54,741 nucleotides of DNA from Solirubrobacterales bacterium. GTDB taxonomy: Bacteria; Actinomycetota; Thermoleophilia; Solirubrobacterales; Solirubrobacteraceae. Each line of letters starts with the position of its first letter. Position 1 is the stretch's first letter. Under the pieces are notes generated by a model. The model saw nothing but the letters and a program-made list of their open reading frames with translations, was not told the origin of the DNA and did not search any database. Positions 8,470 to 15,862 of the stretch are shown one piece after another. The stretch is taken from assembly GCA_027315255.1 (NCBI GenBank), contig DAHUYL010000196.1, positions 1 to 54,741 on the forward strand. Direction: 5' to 3'. The translations under genes were made by a program, and so were the position numbers.

Positions 8470-8745
8470 TTATCTGGTCGTCTCGGAACTGTGATCGTTC
8501 GGCGGCTGCCGCCGCTGGTGGCGCCAACTGCTGACCGGATGACCTGAGATCGGGCTGAGAGCTCCGGTGGCGTGCTTGACGCAGCCGAGGAACCGTCCGT
8601 GCTTGAACACCTCGACGTCGTAGCCCCGGGCGAGCAGCTCTCGCCCGGCATCCACCGCGAGCAGCTGATCGTCGCCGTCCCACCGCTCGACGACCGTCCC
8701 GCCCGAGTACGCGACGACGCGATACCTCGGCTCGCTACCGGCCAT
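8470..8745 (-). CDS. hypothetical protein in the RES module 2 operon
   Basis: A protein of 91 residues with a compact beta/alpha N-terminal domain: RYRVVAYSGGTVVERWDGDD, then LLAVDAGRELLARGYDVEVF and KHGRFLGCVK. The C-terminal 30 residues are polar and probably disordered. The ATG shares one base with the TGA of the upstream HTH gene. No family is recognised. It sits directly before the antitoxin (16-base gap), so it is cotranscribed with module 2. Confidence 0.6.
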   Translation of the reverse strand: MAGSEPRYRVVAYSGGTVVERWDGDDQLLAVDAGRELLARGYDVEVFKHGRFLGCVKHATGALSPISGHPVSSWRHQRRQPPNDHSSETTR

Positions 8746-9162
8746 CACACACCACGAACGCGCGAGCTCTGGTGGTCGGCCGCCGCGGCGAGTTCATGGA
8801 TGCGGGCGAGGTACCCCTCGTTGGCGCGCATCGCCCTGCCCCACGCCAGATCGGCTTGGCGGATCTGCTCGCTGGCCCGCCGGCCTGAGACCATCGGCTT
8901 GCGCATGCCCGGGTAGCTGACCGGGGGCCTCGACTCGGGCGCAGCGGCGCGACTTTCCTGAACGGCCGGGGGAGGGGTGCTCGCACGCGCCGCCCACCGT
9001 CTGGCGCCCCGGCGGCGAGCTGGTGAGGAACTGCTCGAGGTCTGCGCGGCGCACCCGCCTACGACCTTGAACGCGGTCGGCCGGGAGCTCCTGGCTGGTG
9101 ATCCACCAGCGGACGGTCGCGGTCGTGACGTCGAGCTCGTGCGCGATCTGCGTCGGGGTCAT
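8745..9162 (-). pseudogene. MerR/excisionase-like HTH gene, frameshifted
   Basis: The N-terminal frame starts MTPTQIAHELDVTTATVRWW and continues ITSQELPADRVQGRRRVRRA then DLEQFL, a helix-turn-helix of the excisionase/MerR kind. The C-terminal part with strong third-position GC (MRKPMVSGRRASEQIRQADL, then WGRAMRANEGYLARIHEL) is in another frame, ending at the TGA that overlaps the next gene. The switch is probably in the C-rich run near 8985. The span of 418 bases is one more than a multiple of three. Alternatively these are two genes, the second starting near 8905. It leads the RES module 2 operon. Confidence 0.5.
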
Positions 9163-9210
9163 GAGAGGGTCGCCGATCGTTCGGCCGACGCTCGGCCTAG
9201 GCTGTTCGCA

Positions 9211-9624
9211 GTGAGGTTGCTGGCCAACATCATCTGGTTCGTGTTCGCCGGGGTGTGGCTGTTCATCGGCTACCTGTTCGCCGCGCTGCTCTGCTTCCTG
9301 TTGATCGTGACGATCCCGTTCGGCGTCGCCGCGCTGCGGATCGCGTTCTTCGGCGTCTGGCCATTCGGACGCGCGGTCGTCGCGCAGCCCGGCAAGGGGA
9401 TCGGCTCGACGCTCGGAAACGTCCTGTGGTTCCTGCTCGGCGGCTGGTATCTGGCGCTGATGCACCTCCTCACCGGCGTGTTTCTGTGCCTGACGATCAT
9501 CGGCATCCCGTTCGGGCTGGCGAACTTCAAGCTGATCAACGTGTCGCTACGACCGTTCGGGCGCGAGATCGTCTCAGTCGCCGAGGCCCGCCGCCGCGGC
9601 CTGAACACGATCGCGTCGTTCTGA
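9211..9624 (+). CDS. yccF: YccF-family inner membrane protein
   Basis: A protein of 137 residues from GTG. It has two long hydrophobic stretches (LLANIIWFVFAGVWLFIGYL and LGNVLWFLLGGWYLALMHLL), each followed by a repeated signature (LIVTIPFGVAALRIAFFGVW and LTIIGIPFGLANFKLINVSL). The two IPFG motifs are diagnostic of the YccF domain, present twice in the family. The function of YccF is unknown; it is a membrane protein of enteric and actinobacterial genomes. It stands alone, divergent from the HTH/RES operon, with 48 bases between the two starts. Confidence 0.88.
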   Translation: MRLLANIIWFVFAGVWLFIGYLFAALLCFLLIVTIPFGVAALRIAFFGVWPFGRAVVAQPGKGIGSTLGNVLWFLLGGWYLALMHLLTGVFLCLTIIGIPFGLANFKLINVSLRPFGREIVSVAEARRRGLNTIASF

Positions 9625-9674
9625 GCGGCGAGCTGCCCGAGACGCGCGATCCGTGCTGCTCGCCCGCTGCGTGC

Positions 9675-9884
9675 TCAGGCTGCTGGCGGCTGGTCGCCGG
9701 CGGCTGGGGCGAGCTGCGCGCCGATGATCTGGTTGCACAGCCCCACGCACTCGTCGCAGATCGCGACCCCCGGCGTCTGCCCGCACACCATCACGCGCGC
9801 CTCGGAGCGCTTGCGACCGCAGAACGAGCAGCGCTGCCGATCGGATTTGGGCCGCGACCGCTGCCGTGTGGGGGTGGGTGGCAC
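9675..9884 (-). CDS. stand-alone ClpX-type C4 zinc finger
   Basis: A protein of 69 residues. The core [20 protein letters not shown] followed by [16 protein letters not shown] is the N-terminal zinc-binding domain of ClpX, with C-x2-C and C-x2-C ligands. There is no AAA+ domain after it. In ClpX this domain dimerises and binds adaptors and substrates. A free copy could act as an adaptor, decoy or anti-adaptor for ClpXP; this is inference. It lies just downstream of antitoxin genes, which are often ClpP substrates. Confidence 0.75.
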   Translation of the reverse strand: MPPTPTRQRSRPKSDRQRCSFCGRKRSEARVMVCGQTPGVAICDECVGLCNQIIGAQLAPAAGDQPPAA

Positions 9885-9902
9885 GATCGCGATGCGGGTC
9901 GC

Positions 9903-10016
9903 TCAGGCGTCGTTGCCGAGCATCGTGCGCCGCAGCCGCTGATTCGGATCGGCGGGCGCGTCCAGCCGCTCGCTGAGGTCGTCGTATGCGTCGTCGCTGT
10001 CGACGAGCGACGCGCT
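9903..10016 (-). pseudogene. partial duplicate of the antitoxin tail at 10079
   Basis: The last 37 codons (SDDAYDDLSERLDAPADPNQ then RLRRTMLGNDA) closely parallel the C-terminus of the next gene upstream (PDDAYDALLDRLEAPANPNQ then RLRKTM). Nucleotide similarity also continues through the segment. No convincing start or N-terminal domain precedes it. It looks like a tandem partial duplication that left only the toxin-binding tail. Confidence 0.55.
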
Positions 10017-10078
10017 CAGGACCGGCTCAGCTTGCGACCCCGATGCGGCGCGAGCGGTGCCACAAGCATCTGGGGGGC

Positions 10079-10366
10079 TCACTCGTCGGACTCGACCAAC
10101 TCGAAGTAAGCGGCCATCGTCTTGCGAAGCCGCTGATTCGGATTCGCCGGCGCCTCGAGGCGGTCGAGCAGCGCGTCGTAGGCGTCGTCGGGGACAACCA
10201 ACGACGCGCTCGGATGCGCCCCATCCAGCGGCTCGGACGGCGACACCCGTCCTCTGCGCCCGGCGGACTCGGCCGCCAGTTCGTTGACCGCGTCGATCAC
10301 CTCGCCGAGACTCACGTCGATCGACAGCGTCGGGCCGGTGTTCTCGGTGGTAGCCATCGTCGGCAT
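10079..10366 (-). CDS. antitoxin with DUF1778/TacA-like C-terminal tail
   Basis: A protein of 95 residues. The N-terminal half (LSIDVSLGEVIDAVNELAAE) is helical. The C-terminal half (PDDAYDALLDRLEAPANPNQ then RLRKTMAAYFEL) matches the tail of DUF1778 (TacA) antitoxins, whose Pro-Asn-containing helix neutralises GNAT toxins. The usual ribbon-helix-helix N-terminus is not obvious. No GNAT gene is adjacent; the nearest is at 13678 and on the other strand. It follows the broken RelE-like toxin on the same strand. ATG at 10366 or 10357 are both possible starts. Confidence 0.6.
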   Translation of the reverse strand: MPTMATTENTGPTLSIDVSLGEVIDAVNELAAESAGRRGRVSPSEPLDGAHPSASLVVPDDAYDALLDRLEAPANPNQRLRKTMAAYFELVESDE

Positions 10367-10437
10367 CGTAGTTCGTCGTCGGGTTGCCCCTGTCGTCCTT
10401 GGGCTGCTCGTCTGCAGCGCACGCCATCCGCCGGATC

Positions 10438-10744
10438 TCAGTACTCGCGGGAGTAGTCATCGTGGGTGCCGATGAGCTCCCACACGATGTGCGCGTGCCC
10501 GGGGCGCTGGCGCTGGCCAAGGCGAAACACCGCTCGATACTGGCCGGCCGAAGCTGATCGACCACACGCTGTCGCCCTGAAGCTTGTGCAAACGCAGTGC
10601 TGGCCGAACGGCGGTTGGGTCGAAACCGCGATCACCCAGATCGGTTGCAAGCGCGAGCGCCGCGTCGATGAACGCGGCGCGGACGTTCGCCGGCAACTTG
10701 TTGAACTGACACAGGAACCGCGCCACCTCTTCGTGGGTTGGCAC
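10438..10744 (-). pseudogene. RelE/HigB-like toxin, one-base frameshift
   Basis: The gene starts at GTG 10744, two bases after the antitoxin stop. The first part (PTHEEVARFLCQFNKLPANV ... LRLHKLQGDSVWSISFGR) and the second part (QYRAVFRLGQRQRPGHAHIV then WELIGTHDDY) together give a standard RelE/HigB-like mRNA interferase of about 101 residues. The two parts are in different frames, joined at GGCCGGCCAG near 10550, where one extra C breaks the gene. As it stands, the C-terminal catalytic half is lost. Confidence 0.7.
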
Positions 10745-10746
10745 GT

Positions 10747-10950
10747 CTATGCCGTGCCGGGCGCGCGGCGTAGGTGAGCGACGAACTCCTCGGTCGAGAG
10801 CACGCGCCCCTCGCCCTCGGCGATCCACTCCTCTTCCCCGTAGCGGCGGATCTCGACGACCGCCTGCTCGCCCGGCTTGACTCCCGCCTGCGCGAGCTGC
10901 TCGGCTGTGAGCCGTGCGCCGCCTTCGTCGGTGCTCACCACATGTCCCAT
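10747..10950 (-). CDS. AbrB-like antitoxin
   Basis: A protein of 67 residues from ATG. RLTAEQLAQAGVKPGEQAVV followed by EIRRYGEEEWIAEG has the swapped-hairpin AbrB/MazE pattern. The C-terminal segment VLSTEEFVAHLRRAPGTA is the likely toxin-binding tail. It is followed after two bases by the frameshifted RelE-like toxin. The coding sequence lies within a 219-bp segment duplicated 2,000 bases away, where the antitoxin stands alone. Confidence 0.75.
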   Translation of the reverse strand: MGHVVSTDEGGARLTAEQLAQAGVKPGEQAVVEIRRYGEEEWIAEGEGRVLSTEEFVAHLRRAPGTA

Positions 10951-10971
10951 GCCGCTACTCAGCGTAGTCCT
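10753..10971. repeat. 219-bp direct repeat, copy 1
   Basis: It matches 12753-12971 without gaps, with about 13 differences by eye (roughly 94%). It covers nearly the whole AbrB-like antitoxin gene plus about 20 bases before the start, and ends within the last antitoxin codons. Confidence 0.9.
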
Positions 10972-11161
10972 GCCCGCCGCCGGCGGCTTTGGCTCGCGGC
11001 CAGCACATCGCCGTACCGTAGGTGGGGGCTCATTCACCGAGCGAACCTGGGTGCGCTCTGTCCGCCTTGCCGCCCGGCGAGGCCACGCTCACGTTTGCGC
11101 GGCCGGCTGGCAGCTCGGCGTCACGTTGGCGGCTGCCCGACGGCGGCCGAGCCGTAGGGCG

Positions 11162-12244
11162 TCAGCCAGTGCTGCTCGCCGAGACGATCGCCGAGAACGT
11201 CTCCTGCACGAATCCGGCGAGCTGCTCGGCTTGTGACTCGACCCGTGTGAGGGAGAGGATGTCCTTGAGCTTGCGCTTCTTCCCGATCCACACGGCGTCG
11301 CGGGACTCGTCGTCTGTTTCCCATCTGTGCGAGGCCTCACAGCGATCGAGCAGCGTGATCCGCCATTCGTCGTCCGCCCTCGGCCGGACGGCACCCCCTG
11401 CATCCAGCTTGAAATACACGCCGGCGAACGCGACTGCCCCCTCGATTCCCCATGACAGCTCGGCACCTGACCGTGGGTTCGCGGCCTCGCCGCGTCTCCT
11501 CGCCCGGTACGTGTACTCCCACTCGTCCAGCTCGGGCTTGGGCACCTGTGAGGCAAGCGTCCAGTCGGCGTCGAGCTTCATGCGTGCGTGGCTCAGGACC
11601 GTCGTCAGCGCCGCGACTGCTTCGTCGTAGTCATGGAGTGCGTTGAGGTGGCGGGGCTTGAGCTCGGTCGGCTTCAGTCCCTCGGCTTTCATGTACGCCA
11701 ACACCTCCGTGAGTAGCCAACGAACGTGTGCCGGCTCTGACCGTCGCGGCGCGGCGGCGAGCAGGCCGTAGAGATCCTGCCAGCTGGTAAAGAACGGACC
11801 AATGTGCTGATCGCGGCGGCGCGCGAGGTCGGGGTATTCCTCGAACACGGCACGCCGCTGCGCCGGTGCGAGCAGCAGTACGAGCCGCTCCGTGGCGCCG
11901 ACGTCGAGCGATCCCAACCGCGTGCGGTACTTCTCCAGCTGGTTGTCGCCGCTGAGGCGATGGCCAAGCTTGACCTCGACCCATACGATCCTGGGCCGCG
12001 ACGCGCCGATCTTCAGCTGCAGGTCGACCCAGCCGACGTTGCCGCCGACCGGCCGCTGGACACGGATATCGACCGGACCGTCCAACGATTCGTCACCGAG
12101 CCACGCGCGCGCGACGGCGAGCCCGACCCCACGGCTTCCGGCGAGGAGTGCAGCGACAGCCGCCGTCAGCCGGTTTTCGCGCGGGTCGTTGTGCGCCCCA
12201 ACGTGGTAGCGGGTCAGCAGCCGGATCGTCTCGCCAGCCTGCAC
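11162..12244 (-). CDS. PD-(D/E)XK family nuclease-like protein
   Basis: A protein of 360 residues. The N-terminal domain has an early Glu (E23 in RENRLTAAVAALL), then WVDLQLKIG with D74 and IVWVEVKLG with E90 and K92. QLEKY at about 102-106 fits the Q-x3-Y motif of the RecB-like subgroup. Together these form the active site of the PD-(D/E)XK fold. The C-terminal 200 residues are mixed alpha/beta with no recognised domain. The start is GTG. It stands between the two copies of the antitoxin repeat and has no obvious partner. A defence or repair role is possible but unproven. Confidence 0.65.
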   Translation of the reverse strand: MQAGETIRLLTRYHVGAHNDPRENRLTAAVAALLAGSRGVGLAVARAWLGDESLDGPVDIRVQRPVGGNVGWVDLQLKIGASRPRIVWVEVKLGHRLSGDNQLEKYRTRLGSLDVGATERLVLLLAPAQRRAVFEEYPDLARRRDQHIGPFFTSWQDLYGLLAAAPRRSEPAHVRWLLTEVLAYMKAEGLKPTELKPRHLNALHDYDEAVAALTTVLSHARMKLDADWTLASQVPKPELDEWEYTYRARRRGEAANPRSGAELSWGIEGAVAFAGVYFKLDAGGAVRPRADDEWRITLLDRCEASHRWETDDESRDAVWIGKKRKLKDILSLTRVESQAEQLAGFVQETFSAIVSASSTG

Positions 12245-12369
12245 GTCGCGATCCTAACCGCGGCGCGCGCTACGGCGTCGCCGTGAGCTGGGCGTCGATG
12301 CGCACCCCGCGCGCTCGTAGCCGAAGGGGCTGACGCAACCATGGTCGCCAGCCCAGTAGCGGTGAGCGT

Positions 12370-12561
12370 TCAGCGCCCGCGGACCTTCTTGACGACCTGG
12401 CGTTTTGCAGCCCGCTTGGCGGCACCAACCGGGTGGGTGGCATTCACGGCGGTCATCTTCGCCCGCTTGACGGGGCGCGGAGTGACCAAGCTGACGGGAT
12501 GCATCGCCCGCCTCGCCATCTTGAGTCCCTTCGGCGCGAACATCCTGAACAACATCCCCAT
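12370..12561 (-). CDS. small basic protein
   Basis: A protein of 63 residues from MGMLFRMFAPKGLKMARRAM. It carries two related segments (HPVSLVTPRPVKRAKMTAVN and HPVGAAKRAAKRQVVKKVRG). The net charge is strongly positive, suggesting nucleic-acid or membrane-surface binding. The open frame extends 12 codons upstream; the start chosen is the first well-placed ATG of the basic protein. No family is assigned. Confidence 0.5.
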   Translation of the reverse strand: MGMLFRMFAPKGLKMARRAMHPVSLVTPRPVKRAKMTAVNATHPVGAAKRAAKRQVVKKVRGR

Positions 12562-12734
12562 GACAGCCTCCGACTCTTGTGTGTTCGGCAAGTCCACTCT
12601 ACGCCGTTCAAGCCTGACATTTCAACCCAGGGCAAGGCGCTCGCGGTGCCTCCGTGCACCGGAAGAACCCACTGAGCCGCTCGACGGAGTGCGCGCCGTT
12701 CGATTGGCACGCTCGCGAGGGCCAGCACAGAGGG

Positions 12735-12950
12735 TCAGGCTGACGGCCTACTCGTGCCGGGCGCGCGGCGCAGGTGAGCGACGAACTCCTTGGTCGAGAG
12801 CACGCGCCCCTCGCCCTCGGCGATCCAGTCCTCTTCCCCGTAGCGGCGGATCTCGACGACCGCCTGCTCGCTCGGCTTGACTCCCGCCTGGGCGAGCTGC
12901 TTGGCCGTGAGCCGTGCGCCGCTTTCATCGGTGCGCACCACATGTCGCAT
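12735..12950 (-). CDS. orphan AbrB-like antitoxin (duplicate)
   Basis: A protein of 71 residues, nearly the same as the product at 10747-10950 (RLTAKQLAQAGVKPSEQAVV, EIRRYGEEDWIAEG, VLSTKEFVAHLRRAPGTS), with a five-residue longer tail. No toxin follows: the duplicated segment ends inside the last codons and the next DNA is unrelated. An antitoxin without a toxin can protect against a related toxin elsewhere (anti-addiction); that is inference here. Confidence 0.7.
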   Translation of the reverse strand: MRHVVRTDESGARLTAKQLAQAGVKPSEQAVVEIRRYGEEDWIAEGEGRVLSTKEFVAHLRRAPGTSRPSA

Positions 12951-12971
12951 GCCGCTGCCCAGCGTAGTCCT
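12753..12971. repeat. 219-bp direct repeat, copy 2
   Basis: Partner of 10753-10971, same orientation, exactly 2,000 bases away and without gaps. It duplicates the AbrB-like antitoxin but not its toxin. Confidence 0.9.
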
Positions 12972-13056
12972 CCTCAGGGCTGATCGACCCTGGTCCGGCG
13001 CCCGGGCGAGCGTCGCCCCGCACGATGTCGTCGACCCGGCTCGGCTCCCGCCAGGC

Positions 13057-13329
13057 TCACGCACGGTGGTTCTCGTCGAGCAGCGCCCACCCGCCGGGTG
13101 TCGGCCGCCACCGCTCCTCGCCATCGTCGCCGCGGTTGCGCGGTCCGTTGCGGATCAGCCCCTCGGCTTGCGCCCGCTGCCACGCTCCCTCGACTCTTCG
13201 CTGCTCGACCTCGAGCTCCCACGCGACCTCCTCAAGGTTGGCGCCGCCGCTTCGGTCAAATCGCCCCAAGACTTCCAGCAGGCGTTCCAGGCCGACATCG
13301 TGGTCCCGCATCCCGTCCCGACGATACAC
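13057..13329 (-). CDS. small winged-helix-like hypothetical protein
   Basis: A protein of 90 residues. LERLLEVLGRFDRSGGANLE followed by EVAWELEVEQRRVEGAWQRA and EGLIR reads as a winged helix-turn-helix. The end (ERWRPTPGGWALLDENHRA) is typical of a small wing closing with TPxGxxLL, as in MarR/PadR-like proteins. No partner gene is adjacent. A DNA-binding role is inferred. Confidence 0.6.
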   Translation of the reverse strand: MYRRDGMRDHDVGLERLLEVLGRFDRSGGANLEEVAWELEVEQRRVEGAWQRAQAEGLIRNGPRNRGDDGEERWRPTPGGWALLDENHRA

Positions 13330-13677
13330 ACGCGTTCACCCGCGCGGGCAGAGCCCCGGGTGAGGTCAGGCCGACCAGCGAGCTCTCCAGCTTGGGGCGC
13401 CGCGTCCCGGGGCGGTCGAGGCTATGTGCGAACTCCAAGGTCCTCGTCTGTGTGCGAGGAGGTCGCTCTACCGGAGCAGACCATCAATCAAGCGCGCGCA
13501 ACATACCGTCGTGGTCCACGGATCTCGCCGGCTGGGAGGGTTTATCGACAGCCTCGGTGCGGCAGGTGACCGTCGAACCTCGTCGTGCTGGCGATAACGC
13601 GTGATCCCGGTCGTCCGGGCGAGGCAGGCGCTCGTGTTCACGCGGGAGCTCGGGGCGGTTCGCGACAATCGGTGCTG

Positions 13678-14304
13678 ATGCGCTTTCCGTTGACCAGCCA
13701 GCTGTTGTGGCGCCTTCCCCGTCATCCGGATTGGCGCTACGAGCTGGATGCTGGCGAGGTGATCCTCTCGCATCGACCGCGTTCGCTGCGTCTGTGCCGC
13801 CCGACCGCGCTGCCGGTCGTGCCGTCGCGGGCGGTAGGCGAGGTGCGCGAGCTGGATCTGGTCTGCGACCGGAGGGCGGTCGCGAGGCTGCTGCTGGAGG
13901 CGTGGTCGGTCGAGGATCCCTACCGCACGCTGGGCGATGAGCTGCTCGGCTCCCAGATCGAGCAGGGCCTTGGCACGGCCGAGACAGGCGCCGTGGCCGT
14001 GGATCTCGAAACCGGCGCAGTGTGCGCGGCTGCGCTCGTGCACGGCGATCGTCGTGGGCCGCCGATGCTGGGCTGGCTGACGGTTGCGCGCGAGGCTCGT
14101 GAGCGCGGGCTGGCGACCGAGCTGCTGCGGCTGATCGTGACGGTGCTTCGTGCTCGTGGGGTAGGTGAGCTCGCGAGCGGCGCCTCGGCGGCCAATGTTC
14201 CGAGCCTTCGCTGGCACTTCAGTCGCGGCTTTCGGCTCGCCGAGGACCCGCTGCGCGCCGCGGTCGCGGAGTCCCGGGCGAGCATCGGCGACAGGCTCGG
14301 CTGA
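13678..14304 (+). CDS. GNAT-family N-acetyltransferase
   Basis: A protein of 208 residues. The C-terminal domain has the GNAT core: a beta strand with MLGWLTVAREARERGLATEL followed by LRLIVTVLRARGVGELA. The R-x-x-G-x-A part binds acetyl-CoA, and VPSLRWHFSRGFRLAED is the usual end of the fold. The N-terminal 60 residues are a separate basic region. The start is the ATG at 13678; the open frame runs on upstream without a better signal. The substrate is unknown. It is longer than TacT-type toxins and not next to a DUF1778 gene. Confidence 0.75.
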   Translation: MRFPLTSQLLWRLPRHPDWRYELDAGEVILSHRPRSLRLCRPTALPVVPSRAVGEVRELDLVCDRRAVARLLLEAWSVEDPYRTLGDELLGSQIEQGLGTAETGAVAVDLETGAVCAAALVHGDRRGPPMLGWLTVAREARERGLATELLRLIVTVLRARGVGELASGASAANVPSLRWHFSRGFRLAEDPLRAAVAESRASIGDRLG

Positions 14305-14567
14305 GCGCGGGACTCGCTGACCTCCTAGCGGTGCCGGGAACGCCAGGCGATGTCGTGAGGGTCTTCGGTCAGGGTCGAGCAGCTCGTCGACGCGCAGCTG
14401 TGGAGCCCAGCGGTACAGGCCGGCGGCGACCGCCGGCAGCGCGACCGGCCGCGTCCCTCGCTGTTGCATGCTTCGCCGGTGGGGGGACGCGATCGATTCG
14501 TGGGCGGCGACCCTGAGTATCTCCGGGCGGTGGGTGCAGCTAAGGACCTGCGACGCGGCTGGCCGGC

Positions 14568-14816
14568 CTACGCTCCGACGAGTGTCTCGAACGGGTCAGC
14601 CGCCGACTCGCTGAAGTAGTGCGCGTGCGTCGACCTGATCGTCTCGAGCGAGTCGGCGCCGACGAGCACGATCTCGATCCCCTTCTGCTCCCGGTACTTC
14701 TGTTCAAGCTCGCCGTACGTCGCGGCGGCGGCGGTGCCGCGACTACCGAAGTCGAGCGTCTCGACCAGCTTCTGCTGGGCGTGGTCGTAGATCAGGATGA
14801 AGTGCGTGAGGGACAC
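14568..14816 (-). CDS. small partner of the RelA/SpoT-domain protein
   Basis: A protein of 82 residues from GTG. It reads SLTHFILIYDHAQQKLVETL, then YGELEQKYREQKGIEIVLVG and ADSLETIRSTHAHYF, a compact alpha/beta protein with a conserved-looking end. It starts 17 bases after the stop of the RelA/SpoT-domain gene on the same strand. I recognise no named family. Position suggests an antitoxin, regulator or cofactor of the synthetase. Confidence 0.6.
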   Translation of the reverse strand: MSLTHFILIYDHAQQKLVETLDFGSRGTAAAATYGELEQKYREQKGIEIVLVGADSLETIRSTHAHYFSESAADPFETLVGA

Positions 14817-14833
14817 GGCTTGAACCCTAGCGG

Positions 14834-15607
14834 CTATCGATCCTTCGATCGACGGCGACCCCTCGTCGGGCGTCGGTCGGGAACGAAGTAATGGGCCACC
14901 TGACGACGCAGCTCGGTCAGGCGATCCACGAGCTCGTCCTCGACCGCGACCTGGTTGTCCTGTCGCCCGATGATGTGGGACGCAACCGCGAAGTACTCGA
15001 CGAGCTCAGGCGGCCCGAACCCGTCCTTGAGCGCGAACCCCAGTCGACTCGAGGTGCTCTCGACGATTTCCGCCCAGTTGTGCTGCTGGGCGGTTCGTAG
15101 CTGGATCTCGACGAGCCGTTCTCGGCGGAGCACCACGATATGCAGGCTGCGATAGCCGGTGAGCGGCTTGCCTTCGCTGCGGTAGTCGCTCTCGGCGCGA
15201 ACGTCCCATTTGCGTCGGATCCGGTACGCGACTGCGTCGACCTCAGCCGGGCTATGTAGCACGGCACGGCATCCCGCGATGTCCTCCATCTGCGCGAGAC
15301 GCATGGTCGGCATCCGCACGAGCTTTTCGATGATCCGCTCCATCCGTTTCAGCCGCTGACCTACGATCAGTGGCCCTGCGGTCTCCTGGCTGACCCAGTT
15401 CCGCACACCAGGGGTGACCAGCGCGAGCGGGTATGCGTGCGTCCGGCGCCAGAGGTCGATCTCCCGCAGCGCCGCGCCGACCTGAAGGGCTTCCTCGTCT
15501 TCTTCGAAAGGGTCGACGTCGTGCAGCTCCGCCTCGATCCATTCACGCATGAACGATCCCGCGGCGGTTGCCCGAGACTTCGAGATCGCGAGGTTGGGCT
15601 GCGGCAC
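14834..15607 (-). CDS. RelA/SpoT-domain nucleotide pyrophosphokinase (SAS-like)
   Basis: A protein of 257 residues. The synthetase motifs are in order: VGQRLKRMERIIEKLVR (basic ATP-binding helix, about 82-98), MEDIAGCR (107-114), GYRSLHIVV (151-159, the G-loop Tyr) and EIQLRT (167-172). No HD hydrolase, TGS or ACT domain is present, so it is a monofunctional small alarmone synthetase-like enzyme. Some such proteins are toxins (toxSAS) that make (p)ppApp or pyrophosphorylate tRNA. An internal ATG at codon 20 could be the true start. It is followed by a small gene in the same operon. The product nucleotide cannot be told. Confidence 0.75.
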   Translation of the reverse strand: MPQPNLAISKSRATAAGSFMREWIEAELHDVDPFEEDEEALQVGAALREIDLWRRTHAYPLALVTPGVRNWVSQETAGPLIVGQRLKRMERIIEKLVRMPTMRLAQMEDIAGCRAVLHSPAEVDAVAYRIRRKWDVRAESDYRSEGKPLTGYRSLHIVVLRRERLVEIQLRTAQQHNWAEIVESTSSRLGFALKDGFGPPELVEYFAVASHIIGRQDNQVAVEDELVDRLTELRRQVAHYFVPDRRPTRGRRRSKDR

Positions 15608-15862
15608 ATGTCGATTATGCGACCGGCCGGCGGCCTGGCAGGACCGAGTTCCTTGGCCGAGCGAGGCATCGTCAGCTTGCCGGTGCGAGCGCGTTCCGCT
15701 GAGCCAGGGCGAGGACGCCGATAGCTACCGGGAAGCCGACGGTGGGGGGTGCCTCCTCCGTGCTGTCGGTTTGAGGGAGAGCGAGCGTGGTGGTTCTCGT
15801 GCGCGGGCGCCCGGTGGGGGGCCGCCGAGCGGGGTCAGCCCAGAAGATCCCGATGGGTCGAT

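Noticed and set aside
13678-14304. GNAT gene considered as the toxin of the DUF1778-like antitoxin at 10079
   Set aside because: It is over 3 kb away on the other strand, longer than TacT toxins, and has its own N-terminal region.
13468-14469. Long minus-strand open frame opposite the GNAT gene
   Set aside because: It mirrors the GC-rich third positions of the plus-strand gene and has no domain of its own; the GNAT motifs are on the plus strand.
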